Notes under the pieces: generated by a model | Database searches by the model: none | What the model saw: only the letters and a program-made list of their open reading frames with translations | What the model was told of the DNA's origin: nothing | IMG/VR virus record: IMGVR_UViG_3300048017_000010 | Coordinates: 1 to 48,431 of that record | DNA: 48,431 bases | Strand: one strand, 5' to 3' | Source: a virus | Program-made: the position numbers and the translations under genes | In this document: piece after piece, positions 5,287 through 13,000 of the stretch | How the letters are laid out: every line of letters starts with the position of its first letter | Position numbering within the stretch: the first letter of the stretch is position 1

Positions 5287-6191
5287 AGCTGACCAACATC
5301 CACTCTCTGCCAGAGACGATCATCAATGTCATAAAAACCCCGCAGTACAACAAGGGCAAAGCCAACATGTCCGTAACCGAGCTACTTAACAGCCCGCGGA
5401 TTGTTCAGCTCAAGCGCAAGCATTGGGACGAGCTGACCGAGGACGCAGCAGACCTTGTTTGGTCTATCTTTGGAACGGCTGTTCACGGCGTTCTTGAGCA
5501 CGGCAAGGGCGACAATCACATTGTTGAAGAGCGAATCCACATTGAGCTGGACGGCATGCGGATCAGTGGCGCAATTGACTTGCAAGAATTGACCCCTGAA
5601 GGCGTGATCGTGTCCGACTACAAAACTGTTGGCGCATGGTCGGTCATGAACGAGAAGCAGGATTGGCACAACCAGCTCAACAGCTATGCATTCCTCGTTG
5701 AAACCGCCAAGAAAATCCCGGTGATTAAGTTGCAGATCGTGGCCATCGTGCGCGACTGGAGCCGCCGTGACGCAGCGACACGCGAAGGCTACCCCAAGGC
5801 ACCCATCGTGGTGATTGACATCCCTCTGTGGCCGCTTGAGCAGCGCTTGGCCTATGTCCGTGATCGCATCTCTTTGCATGGCGATGCACTCTTTGAGATG
5901 GAGACTGACGGCGAGATGCCTGACTGCACCGCCGAAGAGATGTGGGAGAAGCCAACAACGTACGCACTCAAGAAGGATGGCAACGTCCGAGCAAAGAGCG
6001 TCCACGAAACACGCGAAGCAGCAGACACAGCTCTGGCTGCCGCAACAGAAAAAGCCAAGAAGGGCGAAAAGTTCCTGATCGAAGTAAGAGAAGGAGATCG
6101 CACAAGGTGCAGCAACTTTTGTCAGGTTGCACCCCACTGCGAGCAGTACAAGAAGTATCTATCAACCAAGCCAACTCAAGGAGAAATCTAA
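5283..6191 (+). CDS. PD-(D/E)XK exonuclease, RecB/Cas4-like, 302 aa
   Basis: The RecB-type nuclease signature is complete: H68 in G-T-A-V-H, D99 in S-G-A-I-D, D112-Y-K114, and Q131-x3-Y135. Three C-terminal cysteines (C276, C280, C286) resemble the iron-sulfur cluster end of Cas4/AddB-type nucleases, but no fourth N-terminal cysteine is present. Such phage enzymes resect double-stranded DNA ends to give single strands. The ERF annealing protein at 7413 and SSB-like protein at 8101 would complete a single-strand annealing pathway. ATGA upstream overlap and TAATG downstream overlap. Confidence 0.85.
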   Translation: MKLTNIHSLPETIINVIKTPQYNKGKANMSVTELLNSPRIVQLKRKHWDELTEDAADLVWSIFGTAVHGVLEHGKGDNHIVEERIHIELDGMRISGAIDLQELTPEGVIVSDYKTVGAWSVMNEKQDWHNQLNSYAFLVETAKKIPVIKLQIVAIVRDWSRRDAATREGYPKAPIVVIDIPLWPLEQRLAYVRDRISLHGDALFEMETDGEMPDCTAEEMWEKPTTYALKKDGNVRAKSVHETREAADTALAAATEKAKKGEKFLIEVREGDRTRCSNFCQVAPHCEQYKKYLSTKPTQGEI

Positions 6192-6406
6192 TGGCAACAG
6201 CAACACGTATCTATTTGGTCACAGGTTCCGGCGGAGAAGTCCGACTGGTCAAAGCATCAGTCCCATCACAGGCAATCACGCATGTGGCAAAGCAGTCTTT
6301 CTCTGCATGCATTGCATCGCAAGACGATCTGGTTGAAGCCATCAGCAACGGCGTCAAGGTCGAGACCTATGGCGAGACAGCTCAAGGCGAGCTGAACATC
6401 GAATAA
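6191..6406 (+). CDS. Conserved hypothetical phage protein, 71 aa
   Basis: Start at TAATG overlap with the exonuclease stop; GGAG lies 6 bases before. The sequence (T-R-I-Y-L-V-T then E-V-R-L-V-K-A-S, and Q-D-D-L-V-E-A-I) resembles a small beta-alpha protein found in many phages beside recombination genes. Function unknown to me; the position suggests a helper of the exonuclease/annealase system. Confidence 0.7.
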   Translation: MATATRIYLVTGSGGEVRLVKASVPSQAITHVAKQSFSACIASQDDLVEAISNGVKVETYGETAQGELNIE

Positions 6407-6427
6407 ACAAAACAACAGGAGAAGCAC

Positions 6428-6805
6428 ATGAAAAAAACAATCTTAGTATTGCTGTCCGCAGCAGCCCTTGCGGGTTGTCAGTCGGATGCAGATGTTGCCT
6501 CGCGCAACGTGTCAAAGGCTGCCGACAACTTTGAAGTGGCCCGCCGCGTCATCTTTTACAACGGCATTACGAACGACTACATGCTGTCCATTGAGGGGTA
6601 TTGCTCGTTGGGAAATCACGACAATGATGGCAAGCTGTCGGTGACTTGCAAGACTGGCCCCGGCGTCTACAAGAAGCACTTCCTCGGCCTGTCTGACAAC
6701 GTGACATTCTTTGTTGAACAACTGGACGCCAAGAACGTCAGCACATCTTTCTATCGAGTGATCTTCAAGCCCTCGACCATCATCCCTGATATTGAAATCC
6801 GCTAA
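6428..6805 (+). CDS. Beta-rich outer-membrane lipoprotein, 125 aa
   Basis: A classic type II signal peptide is present: two lysines, a hydrophobic stretch, and lipobox L-A-G-C17, with Gln at +2, which favours outer-membrane sorting. The mature part is strand-rich and has two further cysteines (C-S-L and T-C-K) that could form a disulfide in the periplasm. It resembles phage beta-sandwich lipoproteins, some of which alter the host surface or exclude superinfecting phages; that role is inference here. Good AACAGGAG ribosome binding site. Confidence 0.8.
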   Translation: MKKTILVLLSAAALAGCQSDADVASRNVSKAADNFEVARRVIFYNGITNDYMLSIEGYCSLGNHDNDGKLSVTCKTGPGVYKKHFLGLSDNVTFFVEQLDAKNVSTSFYRVIFKPSTIIPDIEIR

Positions 6806-6817
6806 CAGGAGAACACC

Positions 6818-6967
6818 ATGGGCTGGATCATCGGTTTAACATGCTTGTTCGCATGGTTCAATCACATCTTTACTTGCTTCAGCGAGGGCCTGTGGGGCTT
6901 TCTCTTGGCGGGAGCAATCATGTTTCCAATCGGCATTCTCCACGGCATCTGGCTGTGGTTTAACTAA
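6818..6967 (+). CDS. Small two-pass membrane protein, 49 aa
   Basis: ATG 6818 follows AACAGGAG. The product has two hydrophobic segments (residues about 2-20 and 26-48) separated by C-F-S-E-G, and almost no charged residues. Its location after the lipoprotein suggests an envelope role; a holin function is possible but there is no direct support. Confidence 0.6.
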   Translation: MGWIIGLTCLFAWFNHIFTCFSEGLWGFLLAGAIMFPIGILHGIWLWFN

Positions 6968-6976
6968 GGACACACC

Positions 6977-7222
6977 ATGTTCATTTCTAAAGCAGAAAAA
7001 GAAGAACTCTTCTTGGCTGTTCGCTCACTGCAAGCCAAGGTTCGTGACTTGGAAATTGAAGCCATCTGGCTCAAGAACAAGTTGTTCAAAACAAAGCCGC
7101 CAACCCTGAAAACAGAAGAGGCACCTTGGGGCTATAAGCCAGACGGCGTGCCGCGCAAGCGCCCAGGTCGCCCACCAAAAATGTCGTACACCAACTCACT
7201 CACGGATGTAACAGTGCTATGA
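6977..7222 (+). CDS. Coiled-coil protein with AT-hook-like tail, 81 aa
   Basis: Residues about 5-40 form a heptad-like charged helix. Residues 60-68 (R-K-R-P-G-R-P-P-K) match the AT-hook core R-G-R-P/P-G-R-P, which binds the minor groove of AT-rich DNA. This suggests a small DNA-associated protein placed just upstream of the annealase genes. ATGA overlap with the next gene. Confidence 0.65.
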   Translation: MFISKAEKEELFLAVRSLQAKVRDLEIEAIWLKNKLFKTKPPTLKTEEAPWGYKPDGVPRKRPGRPPKMSYTNSLTDVTVL

Positions 7223-7416
7223 AAATCAAAGACTTCTTCAGTGACTTTGACATCAACCCAATCAGTGCAAACCCACTGCACGGAAGTGTCACCGACACCA
7301 TGCTGATGCAACTGCAAGATCGCAACGAGGCAAAGCGCCAGCAATCAATCAACCAACTCGGCAGCAAGTGGCTTGTCCACCCTGACAACAAAGTACAACG
7401 CAAGGAAGCACGATGA
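7219..7416 (+). CDS. Hypothetical protein, 65 aa
   Basis: Coupled on both sides by 4-base overlaps. An acidic start (K-D-F-F-S-D-F-D) is followed by a polar helical segment and a basic end (K-V-Q-R-K-E-A-R). No family recognised. Confidence 0.6.
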   Translation: MKIKDFFSDFDINPISANPLHGSVTDTMLMQLQDRNEAKRQQSINQLGSKWLVHPDNKVQRKEAR

Positions 7417-8099
7417 AAGAAATCGCATCAGCACTGGTCAAGGCTCAGAAAGAGTTTGGCCCAGCACTTAAGACCAGCACGAATCCGCACTTCCGCAACA
7501 AGTACGCAGCCCTTGACGCATGTATTGAGGCAGTCATTGACGCCTTGAACAACAACGGCATCATGCTCATGCAGCAGACAAGCCTGTGCGAAGACGGCGT
7601 AATTGTTGAGACACTTTTCATCCACGAGTCAGGTGAAATGATGGGCGGCGGCAAGCTGCACGTTCCAGCAGCCAAGCAAGACCCGCAAGGCTACGGCAGC
7701 GCGTTGACATATGCAAAAAGATATAGCCTGCAATCGGCTTGCGGCATTGCCCCCGAAGATGACGACGGAGAGCACGCAACGAAGAGTGTCCAGCAAAAAC
7801 AAGCAGCGCCAGCAGCACCCAAGCCAGCAGCCAAGGCACCAACCAAGATCGAAGGCAAGGACACCCATTGGCAGTTGAAGATTGCGGCGAAGCCTGACGG
7901 CGATCATGGCGAATGGTCACAACTTGTCATTGATGCAACCATGCTTCAACTGGCGCAAGTCGCAAGCGAAGATCAGGTGATGGCCCTGTTCAAAACCAAC
8001 CGCAACATCTACGACGAAGTAAAAGCAGGATCACCCAATGCTTACGATGTCCTGATGGATGAATTCAAACAGGCACGAGCCAAACACAAGAAAGACTGA
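7413..8099 (+). CDS. erf: ERF-family single-strand DNA annealing protein
   Basis: The ERF superfamily signature is clear: N-P-H-F-R-N-K-Y-A (24-32), G-I-M-L-M-Q-Q (49-55) and D-P-Q-G-Y-G-S-A-L-T-Y-A-K-R-Y (90-104) followed by an acidic turn at residues 115-119. A linker rich in Ala/Pro/Lys (about 125-150) leads to a smaller C-terminal domain. These proteins form rings on single-stranded DNA and anneal complementary strands, a route to circularisation and recombination of phage DNA. Partners in this operon are the exonuclease (5283) and SSB-like protein (8101). Confidence 0.88.
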   Translation: MKEIASALVKAQKEFGPALKTSTNPHFRNKYAALDACIEAVIDALNNNGIMLMQQTSLCEDGVIVETLFIHESGEMMGGGKLHVPAAKQDPQGYGSALTYAKRYSLQSACGIAPEDDDGEHATKSVQQKQAAPAAPKPAAKAPTKIEGKDTHWQLKIAAKPDGDHGEWSQLVIDATMLQLAQVASEDQVMALFKTNRNIYDEVKAGSPNAYDVLMDEFKQARAKHKKD

Positions 8100-8100
8100 C

Positions 8101-8409
8101 ATGCAATATCCAAACAGCGGCGCACTTTTCATGCGCGACAAAAAAGGCGAGAAGTCCCCAGACTGGGGTGGCGACATCAACATGGAGGTGTCACTGCTCA
8201 AGACCCTGATTGAAGAATCAGACGGCGACAGCGTGAAGATCAAGATCAGCGGGTGGGTTCGCCAGGGTAATCGCGGCGAGTTCATCAGCGTCAAGTACGA
8301 CAGCTTCAAGCCAATGAACCAAGACCGCCAGTTCAACGAGCCGCGCCAAGCTCCAAAGCCAAAGCCGGTAGAAACCTTTGATGATGATGGGTCGGACGTG
8401 CCTTTCTGA
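8101..8409 (+). CDS. SSB-like single-stranded DNA-binding protein, 102 aa
   Basis: ATG 8101 directly follows the ERF stop. A small beta-rich region (S-G-A-L-F-M, then V-K-I-K-I-S-G-W-V, then E-F-I-S-V-K-Y) fits a reduced OB-fold. A flexible basic/proline segment leads to an acidic tip ending D-D-D-G-S-D-V-P-F, very like the D-D-D-I-P-F tail by which bacterial SSB recruits partner proteins. It is shorter than E. coli SSB (178 residues). The genomic position beside ERF supports the assignment. Confidence 0.75.
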   Translation: MQYPNSGALFMRDKKGEKSPDWGGDINMEVSLLKTLIEESDGDSVKIKISGWVRQGNRGEFISVKYDSFKPMNQDRQFNEPRQAPKPKPVETFDDDGSDVPF

Positions 8410-8411
8410 TC

Positions 8412-8837
8412 ATGACCATTCAGACTCTTCAATTTGAAGCCGTCAAGATCGCCATGAAGCAGGATAAGACGGGGTTAGTGTTGACGCTCAACATCCACCC
8501 CGACGAGGCCCCTGAACGCTTGATGCGTGACTACGTAGGCGCACGCTATCAGGTGGTTATGGTGAGACTAAACGGCGAAGACAAGCCAATGAACAGGGAC
8601 CACGAGTACAGCCGTGATCCTGTCCGCACCGCAGGCATTCTGTGCCGCGATAAACAGTTTGCTCAGTACCTCTTTGAGAAGGAAGAAATCTTCGAGAAGA
8701 AGGAGGCTGACGTAATCGAATGGCTCAAGGGCGAGATCGACATTGAGTCCCGCACTGAGCTGAAAGAAGATCAACAAAAGGCCAAGAAGTTCTGGGCCAT
8801 CTACGAGGAGTACCAGCGATGGAACCCAAGCGCCTGA
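8412..8837 (+). CDS. Conserved hypothetical protein of recombination operon, 141 aa
   Basis: Begins 2 bases after the SSB-like stop. The first half is strand-rich (V-L-T-L-N-I-H-P-D, Y-Q-V-V-M-V-R-L) and the second half is a charged helix region. I recognise it as a hypothetical protein seen next to phage recombination genes, without known function. Its last 19 bases overlap the ribbon-helix-helix gene in another frame. Confidence 0.7.
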   Translation: MTIQTLQFEAVKIAMKQDKTGLVLTLNIHPDEAPERLMRDYVGARYQVVMVRLNGEDKPMNRDHEYSRDPVRTAGILCRDKQFAQYLFEKEEIFEKKEADVIEWLKGEIDIESRTELKEDQQKAKKFWAIYEEYQRWNPSA

Positions 8838-9142
8838 TTCCTTACTCCGTCCACCTGCCGGAAGAGGTACACGCCAAGCTCAAGGAGGCCGCAGGAAACC
8901 GCAAGGCATCGGCCCTTGTGCGTGACGCCATCACCTTGATCATCGAAGGCGATGACGAGTTCAACGGCGGCTACAACAAAGGAGTGCGCGATGCCATCCG
9001 GCTGATCCACCAGAACGAGTTGTGCAAGGCCATCAGCTACTACGATGACACTCTGGCAAAGATTTTGTCTGAACAGATTGAAGAGCTTGTCGTCAACCAA
9101 AACACGAAGGTGAAAAATGGCAACAAGAAAACCAAAGGGTGA
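8819..9142 (+). CDS. Ribbon-helix-helix-like protein, 107 aa
   Basis: Residues about 4-44 fit a ribbon-helix-helix: strand L-I-P-Y-S-V-H-L-P, helix E-E-V-H-A-K-L-K-E-A-A, and helix A-S-A-L-V-R-D-A-I-T-L-I-I-E. The rest is helical with a lysine-rich end. Such proteins dimerise and bind operators, so it may regulate the early genes. It starts inside the end of the preceding gene and overlaps the next gene start. Confidence 0.65.
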   Translation: MEPKRLIPYSVHLPEEVHAKLKEAAGNRKASALVRDAITLIIEGDDEFNGGYNKGVRDAIRLIHQNELCKAISYYDDTLAKILSEQIEELVVNQNTKVKNGNKKTKG

Positions 9143-9347
9143 AGGGCTTGCCGCTATCGTAGCCAAGCAAGACCCTGTATCCATTCAGGAACTAACCATG
9201 CAAGACTTCTATGCAGCGTTCGCGTTGCAGGGCTTGCTGGCTCACTACGGAGACTGCTCACTAATTCAGGTTGATGGGGTGCCTGTCAACATTCACATAG
9301 CGGCTCTCGACCATGCAGACGAGATGCTTACAAGGAGAGCGATATGA
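9117..9347 (+). CDS. Hypothetical protein, 76 aa
   Basis: Starts within the end of the ribbon-helix-helix gene, with GGTGAAA upstream. A basic N-terminus (T-R-K-P-K-G) precedes a compact helical domain. No family recognised. ATGA overlap with the next gene. Confidence 0.6.
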   Translation: MATRKPKGEGLAAIVAKQDPVSIQELTMQDFYAAFALQGLLAHYGDCSLIQVDGVPVNIHIAALDHADEMLTRRAI

Positions 9348-9670
9348 GCACAACCAAAAGACTAACAAAAGCCTTTTCTGATGCCATTCCACTGGGGCCT
9401 CACCCTAGGCCTCATGCTGAGTGGATTCAGGTGCGGCTGGACTTTATTCAAGAAGCCATCGACCACATCGAGTGGCTGGAAAAAGGAAATGCTGAGTGGC
9501 GGGACATGGCTATATCAAGAGCAAAGCAGGCCGAGACCGCCAAAGCCATGGCCAGAGTTGCCATCACGCACCTGCAAGCGGTTCTGAACAAACCGCGAAC
9601 ACACGCTGACCAACTGGCCGCAGACACAGCGGCACGGGATTGGTTGATAAGCATTGGAAGTGAACCATAA
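9344..9670 (+). CDS. Hypothetical protein, 108 aa
   Basis: Helical throughout, with a W-L-E-K-G-N-A-E-W core and a K-Q-A-E-T-A-K-A-M-A-R segment. No motif identified. It joins the next gene by TAATG overlap. Confidence 0.6.
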   Translation: MSTTKRLTKAFSDAIPLGPHPRPHAEWIQVRLDFIQEAIDHIEWLEKGNAEWRDMAISRAKQAETAKAMARVAITHLQAVLNKPRTHADQLAADTAARDWLISIGSEP

Positions 9671-9951
9671 TGACCAAGGCGCTTAAACGCTACATGACCA
9701 AGACGGCGGAACAGGGGTGCGTCCTGTGCCGCCATCTTGGGCTTGGTGAAACACCGGCCATCCTGCATCACCCTCGGGACGCAGCAGGTGGCGCACAGCG
9801 TGCATCAGACTGGCTTGTCATCCCCTTGTGCCCGGAGCACCATGTAGGCAAGTCTGGCTACCACGGCCTCGGCTCAAGCGGTTTCTACACCAAGTACCGA
9901 CTCACAGAATGGGACTTGGTGGCAATGACCATTGAGGGAAATAACTCGTAA
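9670..9951 (+). CDS. Ref-like HNH nuclease (recombination enhancement), 93 aa
   Basis: Zinc and HNH residues are visible: C17-x2-C20, H33-H34, C54-x2-H57-H58, followed by S-G-Y-H-G-L-G-S-S-G-F. This is the layout of the phage P1 Ref family, which cuts at RecA-made displacement loops. Length is close to the catalytic domain alone. As last gene of the operon containing exonuclease, annealase and SSB, it probably aids recombination; dependence on host RecA is inferred from the family. Confidence 0.8.
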   Translation: MTKALKRYMTKTAEQGCVLCRHLGLGETPAILHHPRDAAGGAQRASDWLVIPLCPEHHVGKSGYHGLGSSGFYTKYRLTEWDLVAMTIEGNNS

Positions 9952-9998
9952 CTAAAATACAAGCACCCCTGTTTTCACTCAAAAATGAATACTAAAAC

Positions 9999-10032
9999 AA
10001 CGAACCAACCCAAACGTGGAGGTTGGTTCGTT
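9999..10032. terminator. Bidirectional terminator between convergent operons; repeat copy 2
   Basis: AACGAACCAACC (9999-10010), 10-base loop, GGTTGGTTCGTT (10021-10032): a perfect 12-bp stem with T-rich sequence on both exits. It lies 48 bases after the early operon and 19 bases after the late operon, and its core is the same 26 bases as the copies at 676 and 48173. The 35 bases 9994-10028 are exactly repeated, inverted, at 48173-48207. Confidence 0.85.
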
Positions 10033-10050
10033 TTCTAGCATGTAACCAAG

Positions 10051-13000
10051 TTACATCATCGCCATCTTTCGCAGAGCAGGAATGTCCACCGACTTGAGCA
10101 TTTCCTTCTCAACATCACGCAACTCTTTGATCGCGTCCTTCTTCTCGGACGCTGAGTACAGGTCTTCTGGCGCGTTAGTGATCTGGTTGATGGCACGTCG
10201 AATCTTGGACAGTTGCATGCCAATCTTCTCAGTACCCTTAGCTAAGCCAAGTCGAGCAATGTTCTTCTCGTCAGACAGGAACTGATCAAGCTCTTGGGGG
10301 CTTCGCAGCTTGATGTCGTTGTAGGTGTTTTTGACCTTCTCAACCTCATCGCGCAGGGCGTAGAAGTCTGTCTTGAGCGCGTTCTCGCTGGCCTTGGTGA
10401 CAAAGCCGCTGGTGCCTGGAAGTGCAGACATGGCATCACGGAACGACAACTCAGGACGCGGCACATCAGGATCACTGTTGATCATGAAGTTTGTTGTGTA
10501 CAGGAACAGTCCACCGGCAGAGCCAAACATGCCGCGTATCACATGGTCGGCAGCGATTGGTGAAACGCCAAACTCACCAAGCATCTTTGAGAACTCCGAA
10601 GTGTTGTCATTGAACTGGCGCTCGGCTTCCTTCTGCTTCTCAAACTGACCAATAAGCGGACGGCCTTGGAAGAAGTCATAGTTGATGGCCACCTCAATGG
10701 CTGGCTTAACCGCTTGAGGAATCGGCTGCGGGCTGAGCACTGCATTGACAACACCATCTGCCACGGACTTTCGGAACTTCTCTCCATCTGACAAGCCCGC
10801 ATCGGTGATCAGGTGGTACAGGTGCTCAGTCAAAACCTTGGGCATCAAGAACAAGTCAGGACGCAAAGGGATGCGCAACCCGCCAGTGCCGGGAATGTTC
10901 AGCGTGCGATCTCGCGTGGCCGTAGGGGTCTTCTCATACTCCTCATCGCCGCCGTTCATCATCACGTAGAAGAGAGACAAGGCCATCACCGCACCCGAGG
11001 TAGTAGCCAGTGTGTTTAGAGCCTCTTGGCGCTTCTGAGGCGAGATTCCAACCAGCGTTAGGGTCTTGTATGCAGTCCGCTGAACAGACATGTAAGCATA
11101 GAAGAACGGCACCGTTTGCCCAGCCAAGTTCACCAGCTTACTTGTGCCACGGCGACGGAAGTTGATGATGTCAAAAGCCTTCTCAATAGCCTCGCCTTTG
11201 GATAGGCCCTGCTGCATGGATGCCTCGTACACAGCCTGACGGATGGCGTTGTCAGCGGCCATGGCTACGTGGCTCAGCATCTCAACACCTTTGCCGCCAA
11301 AAGTCTTAGCCCCCTTGAGGCCAGCCGCAATCTGGATGTCGTTGCGAGCTACGGTAGCGTTGAAGTCACGTACGCCTGTTGCGCCATAGGTCTTTAACAA
11401 GTTGTGGGTTGCGCTGGTCTTGTTCAGTGTTTTGAGAAACTCCTTCACCGCGAGCACGGGAATGCGCAAAGCGTACCGAGTCTTTAGGCCAGACGTAAAC
11501 ATGGCGGAGATGGCGTCCTGCGGAACCTGAGCCACAGAGAAAAGCGGGTACAGAACCACAGACTGGCGCAGGATGTTGGAGAACCAAGTGAAAAACTTCA
11601 GACTCGGAATGGTCACGTTGCTGATGGCAGAGAAGGCGTCCACGTACAGCGGATCGGCCATGCTGTAAATCTCTTGAGTGCCGTCACGGAACACGCGGAT
11701 GGTGTTCTTTTTTGGGTCCATCTTGTCAACCAACTCGGCCATCCTGCGGTCGCCAACTTGAAGTTCAGTGCCGATATTAACCATCTGCAAAGCCTTGTGG
11801 TTTCGCACCGAACGGTTAATAGCGTACTGAGTCCAGCGCACCATGTTGTCAAACACATCATTCACCGCTGCGTTAGAGCCTTTCAGTCGGAACTCGGCAG
11901 CTTTGACCTCCATGCCCTTGATGAACTCTTGAGGTCCACCACCCTCGTCAAGCTGCTCATCGCGGTAGAACGGCACGTAGGCAGCGTTGTCAAGCATGTC
12001 CTCGGCATACTTCATGCTCCACAGATTGCCGTCGATCATGGCCTTCACGGCGTTCGCACGGATGCCCTGCCATGTGTCGCTGATGTCCTCAAGCTCGGGC
12101 ATGTTCTTAACCAAGCTCAGGCCGGGCTCAATCATTGCACGTTGGTCTTCGGAGATAAGAACCTTGGCCTTTTCCAGTTTTGCGATGTCGGCCTTGATGT
12201 CGTTCTTGGCACGCTCGGATGTACGCAGCTTCTCAAAGTCACCTTCTTTTTTGTACTGCTTGATGTTGGCGTTCTCCGCCTCCAACTCAGCTTTAAGGCG
12301 GTCAGTATCAGCATCACGGGCATTCTGCTTTTTGAGCAAGTCCTTGAACCGTTTGGCGACAAAGTACGTGTGCGCAATCTGCTCGGTCTGCTCTTTGTTC
12401 AGGCCGTATTTCTCAGCAGCCTTCTCAATTTGCTTGGCAAGCTTGATGAAGTTGTCTTCCTTCTTGATAGAGACCCACTTCTTGGTTGCAGGATCAAAAG
12501 CAATGCCGCCATCAACAATAAACTGAGTGGCAAGCGCATCGGCGTGAACAGCTTGAGACTGGCTGGCCTCCAGCAGCATGCCAAGCACTTTCGGGTTGTC
12601 GGCAAAGTCGGCTTCAAGATTCCTGCGAATGTCGTTGTTGAAAGCCGCATCACCAGAAAAGGCCGCAACCTCCATCTTGTCCAAGAATTTCTTGATGGAA
12701 CTCTTTGCGGAGTCCTTGGTCAGTGCCGGGTCTTCGCCCATCTTACGCAGCGCGTTTTTGATGCTCTGAATACGCCCAGGCTCTGGCGGCTGAAGCTGCA
12801 TTCCTGTTGCATCAAGGATGTCAAGGTTCGCTTGAGCGGCTTGGTTTGGATTGGACTTTGCCTCACGCTGGTAACGGATGTCTGGATTGGTTGGATCGTA
12901 TGTGCCAATGTTGCCGGTAGCGGACTTGATTTGAGTTGGCTCAAGCGCAATCCATGCAACTTGATTATCAAATTCGGTGGAACCCTCGTTTCCACTGGCT

